A stretch of DNA of 64,000 nucleotides, taken from positions 1,356,001 to 1,420,000 of the forward strand of contig NZ_LNTU01000001.1 of NCBI RefSeq assembly GCF_001558695.1, written 5' to 3'. The stretch is from Paramesorhizobium deserti. GTDB lineage: Bacteria; Pseudomonadota; Alphaproteobacteria; Rhizobiales; Rhizobiaceae. This document shows positions 9,410-17,386 of this stretch, in pieces (the stretch's first letter is position 1; each line of letters opens with the position of its first letter). The translations under genes and the position numbers were made by a program. Under the pieces are notes generated by a model, which was given only the letters and a program-made list of their open reading frames with translations, did not search any database and was not told the origin of the DNA.

Positions 9410-10291
9410 ATGGGCGCGACAATCAAGAAGATCGGGATCATCGGAGCAGGGCAGATGGGCAGCGGCATCGCCCATGTCTGCGCGATCGCCGGCTATGACG
9501 TGCTGTTGCACGATGCTTCGGTCGAGCGGCTGGAAAACGGCATCGCCACGATCAACGGCAACATGTCCCGGCAGGTTTCTTCCGGCAAGCTTGATGAGAA
9601 GACTCATCGGGAGGCGATGAACCGTATCCATATGGCCAACAAGATGGACGATCTCGCCGGCGTCGATCTCGCCATCGAGGCGGCGACCGAGGACGAGACC
9701 GTCAAGCGCAAGATCTTCGCGCAGCTTTGCCCGGTTCTCAATCCGGAGGCCTTGCTTGCTACCAACACCTCCTCGATCTCGATCACCCGTCTTGCCTCAA
9801 CCACGGATCGCCCGGAGCGTTTCATCGGCATCCATTTCATGAATCCGGTCCCGGTGATGAAGCTGGTCGAACTGGTGCGTGGGATCGCTACCGAAGACGT
9901 GACCTTCGAGACCGCCCGCACTTTTGTCGAAAGCCTCGACAAGACGATCACTGTGGCGGAGGATTTCCCGGCCTTCATCGTCAACCGCATCCTCCTGCCG
10001 ATGATCAACGAGGCCATCTACACGCTTTATGAGGGGGTAGGTTCCGTCGAGGCCATCGACACGGCGATGAAGCTCGGCGCCAACCATCCTATGGGGCCGT
10101 TGCAACTCGCCGATTTCATCGGGCTTGATACCTGCCTGTCGATCATGCAGGTGCTTTACGAGGGGCTTGCCGATTCCAAGTACCGGCCGTGCCCGCTTCT
10201 GGTGAAATATGTCGAGGCGGGATGGCTCGGCCGCAAGACCGGACGCGGCTTCTACGATTATCGCGGCGAGCATCCGGTTCCGACGCGGTAG
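9410..10291 (+). CDS. 3-hydroxybutyryl-CoA dehydrogenase
   Basis: A 293-residue NAD(P)-dependent dehydrogenase that interconverts 3-hydroxybutyryl-CoA and acetoacetyl-CoA. The N-terminal Rossmann motif [12 protein letters not shown] (about residues 12-23), the NTSSISIT and [17 protein letters not shown] segments of the active site, and the C-terminal helical domain ending in [14 protein letters not shown] are all intact. It follows etfBA, in keeping with a role in short-chain acyl-CoA or polyhydroxybutyrate metabolism. Often named hbdA, fadB-like or paaH; the exact substrate range is not determined here. Confidence 0.94.
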   Translation: MGATIKKIGIIGAGQMGSGIAHVCAIAGYDVLLHDASVERLENGIATINGNMSRQVSSGKLDEKTHREAMNRIHMANKMDDLAGVDLAIEAATEDETVKRKIFAQLCPVLNPEALLATNTSSISITRLASTTDRPERFIGIHFMNPVPVMKLVELVRGIATEDVTFETARTFVESLDKTITVAEDFPAFIVNRILLPMINEAIYTLYEGVGSVEAIDTAMKLGANHPMGPLQLADFIGLDTCLSIMQVLYEGLADSKYRPCPLLVKYVEAGWLGRKTGRGFYDYRGEHPVPTR

Positions 10292-10467
10292 GCGCTACAG
10301 CGTCCCAACGGACGCCTGGTGCCGTAGTATCCGGTGGCATTTACGATGCCTTAACCGTCCATATTCAGAGAGCGTTCACCTTTAACTGTTAAATTTGTCT
10401 TTAAGCAGTGCGAGCCGGGTGGTTCGTGAGGACTGCGATGCAAATTACAGATTTCAGGTACAGGGCG

Positions 10468-10596
10468 ATGAGCATTTTTGTTCAACTGCGGCACAGCGCA
10501 ACCGTCATTCGTGAATTTTTGGCCCCGACTTACCGGCCCGAGCGTCATTATATGCGCGGACCAGGTCCGGCCTGCGCCGAACGTTCACGCCATTGA
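10468..10596 (+). CDS. Possible 42-residue basic small protein (or part of a small RNA)
   Basis: Within a 380-base gap there is a small frame starting MSIFVQLRHSATVIREF with a CAGGGCG site just before the ATG. The product is basic and rich in Arg and Pro with no membrane segment. The stretch is preceded by an AT-rich region (10360-10400) that could hold a promoter and ends in a strong terminator at 10621-10651, so an independent transcript is plausible. I do not recognise the protein; it may equally be a non-coding RNA. The rest of the gap (10292-10467) shows no other clear feature. Confidence 0.35.
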   Translation: MSIFVQLRHSATVIREFLAPTYRPERHYMRGPGPACAERSRH

Positions 10597-10620
10597 ATGG
10601 CGGATGTCTTCAGGAATGGA

Positions 10621-10651
10621 AAGGCCGGAGCCGAAAAGCTCCGGCCTTTTT
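10621..10651. terminator. Rho-independent terminator between the dehydrogenase region and cysK
   Basis: AAGGCCGGAGC and GCTCCGGCCTT form a perfect 11-bp stem around a six-base loop, followed by further Ts. The A-rich start makes it function on both strands, ending cysK transcription as well. Confidence 0.85.
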
Positions 10652-10671
10652 AATCAGCCATCTTAGGCAGA

Positions 10672-11658
10672 TCAGCCGTCGAGCCCCTCGAACAGGGCCG
10701 TCGACAAATAACGTTCGGCGAAGGAGGGGATGATGACGACGATGTTCTTGCCCTTGTTTTCCGGACGCTTGCCGACTTCCACGGCTGCCGCTAGGGCCGC
10801 ACCTGAGGAAATGCCGACCGGAATGCCCTCCAGCCGGGCGATGAGCCGGGCATTGGCAAAGGCATCCTCGTTGGAAACCTGGACGACCTCGTCATAGATG
10901 GAGGTATCGAGGATCTTCGGGGCAAAGCCCGCACCAATGCCCTGGATCTTGTGCGGCCCGGGATTGCCACCGGATAGAACCGGCGAATCCTTCGGCTCAA
11001 CCGCGACCACCCGGAAGGAGGGCTTGCGCGCCTTGATGATCTGGCCGACGCCGGTGATCGTGCCGCCGGTGCCGATGCCGGAGATCAGGATATCCGCTTC
11101 GCCATCGGTATCATTCCAGATCTCTTCCGCAGTGGTGCGGCGATGGATCTCGGGGTTGGCCGGATTTTCGAACTGCTGCGGGATGATGGCATCAGGATTT
11201 TCCGCAACCAACTCCTCGGCCTTGGCGATGGCGCCCTTCATGCCCTTCGCCCCTTCCGTCAGCACCAGTTCGGCGCCGAGCAGCTTCAAAAGCTTGCGGC
11301 GCTCGATCGACATGGTTTCCGGCATGGTGAGGATCAGATGATAGCCCTTGGCCGCGGCGGCAAAGGCGAGCGCGATGCCGGTATTGCCGGAGGTCGGCTC
11401 GATCAGCGTCGTCTTGCCGGGGATCGCCTTGCCTACTGACTCAAGCGCCTCGATCATCGCCAGACCAATGCGGTCCTTGACGCTCGCCAGCGGATTGAAG
11501 AATTCCAGCTTGGCCAGCAGATTGGCTTCGACGCCCTTCTCCCTGGCGAATTTGTCGATGCGGACGAGCGGCGTATCACCGATCGTATCGAGAATGGAAT
11601 CATAAACGCGGCCGCGACCCGGTGCGCGTGCATTCTTTGAGGCTACGGGCTTGTTCAT
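10672..11658 (-). CDS. cysK: Cysteine synthase A (O-acetylserine sulfhydrylase)
   Basis: A PLP enzyme of 328 residues that makes cysteine from O-acetylserine and sulfide. The PLP-binding Lys61 lies in [11 protein letters not shown], followed by the substrate loop TSGNTG (residues 89-94) and the phosphate-binding [10 protein letters not shown]. Compared with E. coli CysK it has about 15 extra N-terminal residues rich in Arg and Ala. A GGGAGACA ribosome site precedes the ATG. It stands alone, between a terminator and the acyltransferase gene. Confidence 0.95.
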   Translation of the reverse strand: MNKPVASKNARAPGRGRVYDSILDTIGDTPLVRIDKFAREKGVEANLLAKLEFFNPLASVKDRIGLAMIEALESVGKAIPGKTTLIEPTSGNTGIALAFAAAAKGYHLILTMPETMSIERRKLLKLLGAELVLTEGAKGMKGAIAKAEELVAENPDAIIPQQFENPANPEIHRRTTAEEIWNDTDGEADILISGIGTGGTITGVGQIIKARKPSFRVVAVEPKDSPVLSGGNPGPHKIQGIGAGFAPKILDTSIYDEVVQVSNEDAFANARLIARLEGIPVGISSGAALAAAVEVGKRPENKGKNIVVIIPSFAERYLSTALFEGLDG

Positions 11659-11812
11659 GAGATTGTCTCCCTAGTTTATTCTTTCGATAGTATGGCGAAC
11701 GAGCGGAAAAACCTAGTTTCGGCTGTTCGTCGAAGAGCGATCCGTTGGAATAAAAATCCAAAAGATCGGCCAATATGAAAAAAGAAGGCGTGATCGGTCG
11801 GGGAGTATAGTC

Positions 11813-12895
11813 TCAGCTGCTTTGCGGAACCAGCGGGGTCTGCGGCGGATTGCTCATTTTCCTGCCAAGGGCGATCATCGGCGTTTCCAGGAAGCGGTAG
11901 ACTAGCCAGGAGAACAGGAAAGTCAGGGTGAGGCTGGCGAAGCCGACCAGCAGGTCCCGATATTCCCCGGTGAGCGGAATATAATGATAAACGATCAGGG
12001 CAATCGGTCCATGGAAGAGATAGATCGAGTAGCTGATGGCGCCGATCAGGGAGAGCGCTGGCGAATGCGGCTTGCCGAGCCTTACCGAGGCGATGAAGAG
12101 GACAAAGGCCGCGATATAGGCGTAGATGATGGGCGCCTTGCCGATGATGAAGAAGCTGTCCCCTCGCTCAAGCGAAAAGCTGCCGATCGCCATCAGTGCG
12201 GCGAACTGCACGAGCGCCACGACGCCTGCTCCTGTCCAGGCAGAGCGCATCCTGTCGACCATCGCCATGCGCAGCAGCAGGCCGCAGAACAGGAATGACA
12301 CATGCAGGCCGACATATTGGACCGGCAGATGCATTCCGCCGGAAAGCCTCAGGATGATGGGACCGACGGTGGAAGCAACCAGCATGAGGGCGAGTGCGGT
12401 GACGGCCAAGGGACGAAACAGAACGCTCCTCCAGAAAAGCAGCGCACAGAAGCAGTAGAAGACCAACTCTATCGACAAGGTCCAGTAGATGCCTGACAGC
12501 CAGGGCTGGCCAAGAAAGGTCGGTACCATGGTCATGTTGGCGATGATGGTCGCCGCCGATGGCTCTTGTCCGCCGAGAGTGAATATTGCGCTGAGGATGA
12601 AGATCGCCAGCCACATGGCCGGATAGAGCCGAAAAAAGCGGGATATGGCGAAGCGCTTCAGCGGTTGGGTTCCGCGAATGCTGAAGGGGACGACAAAGCC
12701 GCTGATCAGGAAAAACAAGATGACGCCGAAACGTCCAAGATCAAAATTTCCAACGGATGCGCTGAAAATCGGAAGGAGGGGCCCGAGGGGATTCGAAGCC
12801 TCGCGAATGACATCGCCAAAAAAATGCTGAATCAGGACAGCCGTCGCCGCGATGGCGCGCAGTGCGTCGATGTTATCATAGCGCTGGCTGGCCAT
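11813..12895 (-). CDS. Acyltransferase family 3 (OafA/YrhL-like) membrane protein
   Basis: A 360-residue inner-membrane O-acyltransferase of the acyltransferase_3 family, which transfers acyl groups (often acetyl) to surface or secreted carbohydrates. The N-terminus YDNIDALRAIAATAVLIQHFF carries the usual R-x-H arrangement (Arg13, His24), and about ten hydrophobic segments follow. I chose the start at 12895 (MASQRYDNID), the normal family start; the frame remains open upstream into a zone of inverted repeats. No glycan locus adjoins it, so the acceptor is unknown. Three perfect inverted repeats lie just upstream. Confidence 0.9.
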   Translation of the reverse strand: MASQRYDNIDALRAIAATAVLIQHFFGDVIREASNPLGPLLPIFSASVGNFDLGRFGVILFFLISGFVVPFSIRGTQPLKRFAISRFFRLYPAMWLAIFILSAIFTLGGQEPSAATIIANMTMVPTFLGQPWLSGIYWTLSIELVFYCFCALLFWRSVLFRPLAVTALALMLVASTVGPIILRLSGGMHLPVQYVGLHVSFLFCGLLLRMAMVDRMRSAWTGAGVVALVQFAALMAIGSFSLERGDSFFIIGKAPIIYAYIAAFVLFIASVRLGKPHSPALSLIGAISYSIYLFHGPIALIVYHYIPLTGEYRDLLVGFASLTLTFLFSWLVYRFLETPMIALGRKMSNPPQTPLVPQSS

Positions 12896-12928
12896 AATGC
12901 CCCCGTTTTCGAGCGCTTCCAGTGGAGC

Positions 12929-12983
12929 GAATTTGACATTTGATCTTTCGCCCGCGGAGAATTCGATATCAAATGTCAAATTC
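12929..12983. repeat. Perfect 16-bp inverted repeat upstream of the acyltransferase gene
   Basis: GAATTTGACATTTGAT (12929-12944) and its exact reverse complement (12968-12983) flank a 23-base spacer. The position 34-88 bases before the acyltransferase start suits a regulatory site or leader hairpin. Confidence 0.75.
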
Positions 12984-12989
12984 AAAGCT

Positions 12990-13016
12990 CCACCAGACTC
13001 AAATACTATCTGGTGG
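12990..13016. repeat. Perfect 8-bp inverted repeat (CCACCAGA/TCTGGTGG)
   Basis: The arms at 12990-12997 and 13009-13016 enclose an 11-base loop. It starts seven bases after the preceding 16-bp inverted repeat. Confidence 0.6.
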
Positions 13017-13027
13017 TTCTTTGATTC

Positions 13028-13064
13028 CGACGTTTGCTTGCGAGGCCACGAGACGCAAACGTCG
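13028..13064. repeat. Perfect 10-bp inverted repeat (CGACGTTTGC/GCAAACGTCG)
   Basis: The arms at 13028-13037 and 13055-13064 enclose a 17-base spacer. It is the third inverted repeat in a row in the gap between the acyltransferase and LysR genes; the rest of the gap to 13147 shows nothing else. Confidence 0.65.
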
Positions 13065-13147
13065 AAATTGGACCACTAGCAAAAGCTGTAGTCTGGGGCC
13101 AGCGCTTTCAACCGATGTGGTTACCGAGGACGTCAGGCCCCCTGTCG

Positions 13148-14020
13148 TCACGTCCGCCGATGCAGGCGGCCGGCAAAAAGATCCGTATTCCCTTTTATGA
13201 ACTTCACCATTCGATCGACCACGGTCCGGATTTCCCGGCGGTGCCGGTCATCATTGTTCATCACGATCCATTGGCTATGGCGCAGGCTGACGATCTCCTC
13301 GCCGACGCGCTCCAGCCGCATGTCCTGATCCCCGATGAAACAAGGCAGCACCGCTGTGCCTGTGCCTGCGAGTGCCAGATCGCGTAGCGAGCGTGGCCGA
13401 TTGATGGTGACGATCAGCTGATCCGCCCGATGCTCATGCGGCCAGCGCAGATAAGCAGAAATGGCATCCTCCTCCGAAACCGCCAACCATCGATCGGCAA
13501 CGGAAGGATGCGCATTGCGGGCGCGATAGGCGGCATAGGCGACTTCACCCAGCCTGATCGCCGCCAGATTGGGTTCCTGCGGTTCAAAAGCACGAATGCC
13601 GATATCGCTTTCCCGGTGAGCGAGGCTTGCGCGCCGTTCCGCGACGTAGACGTCCAGACGGAAATCATCACGTTCAGTGCGGATGACCGAGAGATTCCGG
13701 GTGAACATCCATGCGAGCCATGTGCCGCAGGCGATCCTTACGAGAGGCGAGCCGGTTCCTTCGCGTGTCCAGCTCTCGATCCGGCGGGCCGCCCCTTCCA
13801 TCTCCAGAATCTGGGCAAAGAGCGCCGAACCATCAGCAGTGAGTTGATAGCCCGTGCGGCTGCGAAGGAAGAGTGGCCGGCCGACCGCCTCTTCGAAGTC
13901 GAGCATGCGGCGGCCGATGGTGGCGGGGCTCAGGCCCGTGACGGCCGCGCCTCCGGAGAGCCCTCCATGGCGCGCCACATGCATGAACAATTCATAGGCG
14001 TCCCAAGTGATATTTTTCAT
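13148..14020 (-). CDS. LysR-family transcriptional regulator
   Basis: A 290-residue regulator. The N-terminal winged helix-turn-helix (about residues 5-65, with ELFMHVARHGGLSGGAAVTGLSPATIGRRM as helix region) is typical of LysR proteins, followed by a periplasmic-binding-protein-like effector domain. The first lines are slightly divergent from classic LysR (SGGAAVTGLSPATIGRRMLDFEE). The ligand and targets are unknown. The gene transcribes away from the small gene at 14110; LysR proteins often control a divergent neighbour, but that gene is not recognisable. Confidence 0.9.
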   Translation of the reverse strand: MKNITWDAYELFMHVARHGGLSGGAAVTGLSPATIGRRMLDFEEAVGRPLFLRSRTGYQLTADGSALFAQILEMEGAARRIESWTREGTGSPLVRIACGTWLAWMFTRNLSVIRTERDDFRLDVYVAERRASLAHRESDIGIRAFEPQEPNLAAIRLGEVAYAAYRARNAHPSVADRWLAVSEEDAISAYLRWPHEHRADQLIVTINRPRSLRDLALAGTGTAVLPCFIGDQDMRLERVGEEIVSLRHSQWIVMNNDDRHRREIRTVVDRMVKFIKGNTDLFAGRLHRRT

Positions 14021-14109
14021 GAGTGAAAAACATAGCCGGAATTATTGCGTATAAAAAGCAAATTTTAGGGCATAGTAAAGGAGACGGCTTTTCCGAAAAG
14101 GAGCTTCGG

Positions 14110-14328
14110 ATGTTTGAAAATGTCGTCGGCGCCCTTCTTTCCGTCCAGTTTCGCCCAAAGGACGAAATCCGCTGTCAGCAAGCAGAGGATAGCTTCTACG
14201 AACAATTCGGCCAGCCCTTGCCGCGCTGGCTCACGGGTCCGGCCCGCTTCTTGAGCAATCTGAAAACGGCAAAGGGCAGTGCCGCCGTTCCGCCATTGGA
14301 TCGCGCCGGCTCAACACAGGACGTTTAA
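14110..14328 (+). CDS. Hypothetical 72-residue protein
   Basis: A short frame starting [16 protein letters not shown], chosen because an AGGAG site sits six bases before this ATG; the frame is open back to 14023. The product is soluble, with mixed charge and motifs [17 protein letters not shown] in the middle and a low-complexity tail. I do not recognise a family. It is divergent from the LysR gene and followed by tRNA-Ala on the other strand. Confidence 0.5.
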   Translation: MFENVVGALLSVQFRPKDEIRCQQAEDSFYEQFGQPLPRWLTGPARFLSNLKTAKGSAAVPPLDRAGSTQDV

Positions 14329-14391
14329 CGTTGGAACCTTGGGTCGCGCGGTAAACGTAACGAGCAGGAAGATATGCCACTGGTGGAACAT

Positions 14392-14467
<76 letters not shown>

Positions 14468-14676
14468 GTCCACCGATGCGAGCGGCATTTAGGAGCGGGG
14501 AAGGGGTGCTGTCAAGGATGATGTGCGGGGATTGTGCGCCGGAGGCGGACGAGCAGGGATGATTGTCGCTGCGCGCCATTCGTTCCGCGCCTTGATTTAC
14601 CGACGAGCCCGGCATGCGTTGGTCTTGTCCTTGCAACCGGCAACCGCTACATGTCGGTAACTTCAAGGAGATATTC

Positions 14677-14976
14677 ATGCTCGCAGTTTTTGTCACACTG
14701 AATATGGCGCTGAATCTTTATTGGTGGATCATTATTGCCGCTGCAGTGTTTTCATGGCTCTATGCCTTCAATGTCATCAATTCCAGCAACCGCTTTGTGG
14801 CATCCATCGGTGATTTCCTCTACCGGGTAACGGAGCCAGTATTTCGGCCGATCCGCAATCTCCTGCCTAATCTCGGTGGTATTGATATCTCGCCTATCAT
14901 TGTCCTCTTGGCGATTACCTTCCTGCAGATTTTTCTTAGAACGTCGGTGGCTCCGATGTTTGGTGTTTTTTACTGA
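14677..14976 (+). CDS. YggT-family membrane protein
   Basis: A 99-residue inner-membrane protein of the YggT (CCB3/YCF19) family with two hydrophobic regions, about residues 10-35 and 65-95. The central motif [33 protein letters not shown] is the family signature. The start at 14677 has a CAAGGAG site. Family members have been linked to membrane protein assembly and osmotic tolerance; the mechanism is not known. The DUF167 gene starts nine bases after its stop, the same YggT-DUF167 pairing seen in many Proteobacteria. Confidence 0.92.
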   Translation: MLAVFVTLNMALNLYWWIIIAAAVFSWLYAFNVINSSNRFVASIGDFLYRVTEPVFRPIRNLLPNLGGIDISPIIVLLAITFLQIFLRTSVAPMFGVFY

Positions 14977-14984
14977 GTTGGAAT

Positions 14985-15329
14985 TTGTTGGGACCGAACG
15001 TTAAGGGCTTCTGCAGAATAGACGCCGACGGCATCACCGTCTTCGTGCGGCTGACGCCGAAATCGTCTCGGGATGCGGTGGAGGGCATCGCAGATGCGGC
15101 GGATGGACGGCGGCATCTCATAGCTCGGGTGCGCGCCGTGCCCGAGGACGGCAAAGCCAACAAGGCATTGGAAAAGCTCATCGCCAAAACGCTTCGAGTT
15201 GCCGGTGGCGGCGTCTCGGTGACGGGCGGGGCGACCTCCAGATTGAAGCAGGTGCATATCATGGGCGAGCCGCAGGCTCTTGCCGCGCGCCTTCGCGCGG
15301 TTTTATCCTCGGCGGAAGACGCAACGTGA
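14985..15329 (+). CDS. DUF167/YggU-family protein
   Basis: A small (114 residues) alpha/beta protein of the UPF0235 family. The hallmarks are VRLTPKSSRDAVEG, VRAVPEDGKANKALEKLIAKTL and GATSRLKQV. The start is a TTG (14985 or 14988). The function is not established. It is translationally close to YggT upstream. Confidence 0.88.
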   Translation: MLGPNVKGFCRIDADGITVFVRLTPKSSRDAVEGIADAADGRRHLIARVRAVPEDGKANKALEKLIAKTLRVAGGGVSVTGGATSRLKQVHIMGEPQALAARLRAVLSSAEDAT

Positions 15330-15393
15330 TTGGGAGTGGTCTTCGCCTTCGGCAGGCGGTATGAACTGCTCTATTTAAGATAGAGGTTCTCCC

Positions 15394-15987
15394 GTGAGGC
15401 ATGTTCTTTTAGCTCTATCCGCCGCTGCCCTCCTCATCAGCGGGGCACGGGCTGCCGATATCGAAAGCGCCTATACAAAAATCGACAGGAAGCATGGTTG
15501 CAAGGTGGTCGAGGCCGCCGCCCGCGGGGACGGCGATTGGCAGGAGCTCGCCTGCACCGGTTACAAGGGATATCCCGTTCTGATCTCTTACGACGATGCG
15601 CGTGAATCCATCTTCTACGGCTACCCGCCGAAAGAGGGTAAACGCAAATGGGAATCCTTCGCGGGCTTCAACCAGAGCAGCGACACCATCGAATGGCGCG
15701 TCGCAAGGGAGGGGAAGAAGGAAATTCCCTTCGCCACCATCCATCGCTGGTTCGTGGGCGAGCCGGGCGACACGGTCGAGGTGCTGGCGGTCGAGAAGAT
15801 CGGCCGGAAGGGCGGGGGCGAGGGTTGTGCCGTCGGTTATGTCGTGGCCAGCGGCAACGGGAACGCCAATGACGAGGCGCGGCGCATTGCCGACAGCCGG
15901 GCGCGCGATTTCTCCTGCGACGTGGACAAGCCCGTCATCAAGGCTGGCCGTGTCGCCCTGCCGGCGCTTGCGCGGCAAACGGATTAG
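15394..15987 (+). CDS. Secreted hypothetical protein
   Basis: A 197-residue protein starting at a GTG after an AGAGGT ribosome site. Residues 1-20 are a clear Sec signal peptide ending ARA-AD, so the mature protein should be periplasmic. The mature part has four Cys (near residues 36, 54, 145 and 175) that could form two disulfides. I do not recognise a domain. It is the last gene of the plus-strand YggT-DUF167 run and is separated from ppa by a terminator. Confidence 0.75.
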   Translation: MRHVLLALSAAALLISGARAADIESAYTKIDRKHGCKVVEAAARGDGDWQELACTGYKGYPVLISYDDARESIFYGYPPKEGKRKWESFAGFNQSSDTIEWRVAREGKKEIPFATIHRWFVGEPGDTVEVLAVEKIGRKGGGEGCAVGYVVASGNGNANDEARRIADSRARDFSCDVDKPVIKAGRVALPALARQTD

Positions 15988-16003
15988 GCGATCAAAACAA
16001 AAA

Positions 16004-16031
16004 GAGCGGTTCCGCATGACCGGAACCGCTC
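16004..16031. terminator. Terminator at the end of ppa
   Basis: GAGCGGTTCCG and CGGAACCGCTC form a perfect 11-bp stem with a six-base loop. On the minus strand it is followed by TTTTTGTTTTGAT, a good T-tract, so it ends ppa transcription; it also lies after the stop of the convergent secreted protein gene. Confidence 0.85.
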
Positions 16032-16059
16032 CAGGCGGTGAAATCAGATCTGGCCCGGT

Positions 16060-16596
16060 TCAGGCCTTCTTGGTCTTGGCGCGCTCGATTGCCTCGGTGA
16101 TGAACTGGCGGGCGTAATCCTCGTCGCCCCAATCGCCGATCTTGACCCATTTGCCGGGTTCCAGATCTTTGTAGTGCTCGAAGAAATGGGCGATCTGCTT
16201 GAGCGTGATCTCCGGCAGGTCGGTGTAGTTATGCACCTTTTCATAGCGGCGCGTCAGGTGCGGCGAGGGCACTGCGATGATCTTTTCGTCCTTGCCGGAA
16301 TTGTCTTCCATGACGAGCACGCCGATGGGCCGTACATTGATGACGCAGCCCGGTACCAACTGGCGGGTGTTGCAGACCAGAACATCGATCGGGTCGCCAT
16401 CCTCGGAAAGCGTGTGCGGCACGAAGCCGTAATTTCCGGGATAGGTCATCGGCGTATAGAGGAAGCGGTCGACGATGAGCGCGCCCGCCTTCTTGTCCAT
16501 CTCGTACTTAATCGGCTGGCCGCCAACCGGCACTTCGACAATGACATTGATATCTTCGGGAGGATTGGAGCCGATTGAGATGGCATCGATATTCAT
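16060..16596 (-). CDS. ppa: Inorganic pyrophosphatase
   Basis: A 178-residue family I soluble pyrophosphatase that hydrolyses PPi to phosphate and drives biosynthetic reactions. The signature [10 protein letters not shown] holds the metal-binding aspartates, and [33 protein letters not shown] is the conserved core. The start at 16596 has an AGGAT site; an upstream open frame is not needed. It stands alone with its own terminator. Confidence 0.97.
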   Translation of the reverse strand: MNIDAISIGSNPPEDINVIVEVPVGGQPIKYEMDKKAGALIVDRFLYTPMTYPGNYGFVPHTLSEDGDPIDVLVCNTRQLVPGCVINVRPIGVLVMEDNSGKDEKIIAVPSPHLTRRYEKVHNYTDLPEITLKQIAHFFEHYKDLEPGKWVKIGDWGDEDYARQFITEAIERAKTKKA

Positions 16597-16664
16597 GGAG
16601 ACATCCTTTCGTTTGGCGCCCTGATAACGGGTTTCATGACGCGGCGCAACAAAAACGAAAAGAC

Positions 16665-16725
16665 GGAAGGGAGTAGGGGAGTAAGGCAAGAAGAAGCATA
16701 TTCCCTTACTGCTCTACTCCCCTAG
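16665..16725. repeat. TACTCCCC-type octamer repeat locus 1
   Basis: The left side reads GGAAGGGAGTAGGGGAGTAAGG and the right side TTCCCTTACTGCTCTACTCCCCTAG, forming an imperfect inverted repeat with a short AG-rich core. It lies between ppa and the GNAT gene. The right end abuts the GNAT stop codon, whose TAG is part of CCCCTAG. Confidence 0.7.
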
Positions 16726-17228
16726 TTCCAGACGAAGGCGACCTTCTTCAGCGTCTTGCCATCGAAGCATTCGATGCCTTCGGCAATGTCGCGCCCGCCG
16801 GCGCCGCGATAGAAGGAAAGCGCGAGCGTATTGTCCTCGAGCGCCCAGATGACGGTGCCTTTCAGCCCCATGTCGGTGAGGCAGCGACGGGCGGTGCGCA
16901 ACAGTCGGCCGCCAAGGCCGATGCCCTGATATTCCGGCTTGATATAGAGCTCGTAAATCTCGCCTTTCTGCGTGAGCTGGCGTGCCCGGTTGGGCCCCAG
17001 CGTCGCATAGCCGACGACTTCGCCGCCGACCTCGGCCACCAGTATCTGCGTGGAACGGCGGATGGCGCGGGCCCACCATTCGGCCCTGCGGCGCTGCAGC
17101 ATGGCGTTGAGCGCCTTGTGCGGGATGATCCCGGCATAAGCGCCCCGCCAGGCGTCGTGATGCACATCCGCAATCGCGATCGCGTCGTTGAGGGCAGCTC
17201 GCCTTATATCGATGGTCAGCGTCGTCAT
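16722..17228 (-). CDS. GNAT-family N-acetyltransferase
   Basis: A 168-residue acetyl-CoA-dependent acetyltransferase. Motif A is present as YIKPEYQGIGLGGRLLRTARRCL, the acetyl-CoA pyrophosphate-binding loop. The start MTTLTIDIRRAALNDAIAIADVHHDAWRGAYAGIIP is typical of the RimI/YjdJ-like GNATs. The substrate is unknown. The start at 17228 is preferred over GTG at 17240. The stop codon (TAG) touches the octamer repeat at 16665-16725. Confidence 0.87.
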   Translation of the reverse strand: MTTLTIDIRRAALNDAIAIADVHHDAWRGAYAGIIPHKALNAMLQRRRAEWWARAIRRSTQILVAEVGGEVVGYATLGPNRARQLTQKGEIYELYIKPEYQGIGLGGRLLRTARRCLTDMGLKGTVIWALEDNTLALSFYRGAGGRDIAEGIECFDGKTLKKVAFVWN

Positions 17229-17338
17229 GGCTTCTTTAACATACGCGCGGCCAGCCACCGGCGGCAATGAAAAAGAGGGGCCATCCCCAAGCTGTGATGA
17301 AGAGGTCATTAAAGCGGAATGGAGAATTGCAGAAAAGA

Positions 17339-17366
17339 AAACGGCGCCCGGAGGAGGGCGCCGTTT
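17339..17366. terminator. Terminator at the end of typA
   Basis: AAACGGCGCCC and GGGCGCCGTTT pair over 11 bp with a six-base loop. On the minus strand it is followed by TTCTTTTCTG, consistent with termination of typA. Confidence 0.8.
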
Positions 17367-17386
17367 CTCTATTCAGGCGATAATAC

